Part shown: in pieces, positions 5,659 through 5,681 of the stretch
Layout of the letters: every line of letters begins with the position of its first letter
Position numbering within the stretch: position 1 is the first letter of the stretch
Source of the DNA: Anaerolinea thermophila
GTDB taxonomy: Bacteria; Chloroflexota; Anaerolineae; Anaerolineales; Villigracilaceae
Direction of reading: 5' to 3'
DNA length: 5,681 nucleotides
Assembly: GCA_022729775.1 (NCBI GenBank)
Contig: DZBA01000224.1
Span: forward strand, 1-5,681
Notes under the pieces: generated by a model
Databases searched by the model: none
Told to the model about the DNA's origin: nothing
What the model saw: only the letters and a program-made list of their open reading frames with translations
Made by a program: the position numbers and the translations under genes

Positions 5659-5681
5659 TTTTTATCTCGATGATTTTATAA

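Overview
The window looks like a bacterial chromosome segment of moderate to fairly high GC. It most resembles Chloroflexota, class Anaerolineae. The main hint is a lipoprotein with a Thr/Pro-rich linker followed by an NBR1-type Ig-like domain, a layout common in that group. The Cys-free membrane anti-sigma factor with an Ala/Pro/Glu-rich loop fits the same picture. This placement is inference from protein style, not from a marker gene. All seven genes lie on the minus strand. There are no rRNA or tRNA genes, CRISPR arrays, insertion sequences or phage genes. No gene-free stretch exceeds 300 bases; the longest is 3947-4175.

In the direction of transcription (high to low coordinates) there are four units. 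(1) 5658-4810 encodes a stand-alone protein with a ParB/sulfiredoxin-like DGHHR motif. (2) 4730-4176 encodes a hemerythrin-like four-helix protein that has lost several expected metal ligands. It has a candidate extended -10 promoter, an 18-bp palindrome in its leader, and two intrinsic terminators in tandem behind it. (3) 3946-2492 encodes a long FMN-dependent nitronate monooxygenase/FabK-type enzyme with its own promoter, a good ribosome-binding site and a strong terminator at 2453-2486. (4) 2401-54 is a tightly packed operon: ECF sigma factor, membrane anti-sigma factor, zinc-ribbon NUDIX hydrolase and NBR1-Ig lipoprotein. The joints are a 4-base overlap, a 10-base overlap and a 4-base gap. 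The operon ends near a 14-bp perfect hairpin at the window edge.

The operon suggests an envelope-facing signalling module. The two-pass anti-sigma factor would hold the sigma factor at the membrane, and the lipoprotein would display an Ig-like domain outside the cell. The NUDIX enzyme may be part of the output or may only be co-transcribed. The sigma promoter lies so close to the start codon that the mRNA may be leaderless. The most unusual points are the hemerythrin-like protein with a broken ligand set, the Cys/His-free anti-sigma factor grouped with a NUDIX enzyme and an Ig lipoprotein, and the Cys-rich C-terminal extension of the FabK-like enzyme. I see no clear sign of a wholly new defence or mobile system.
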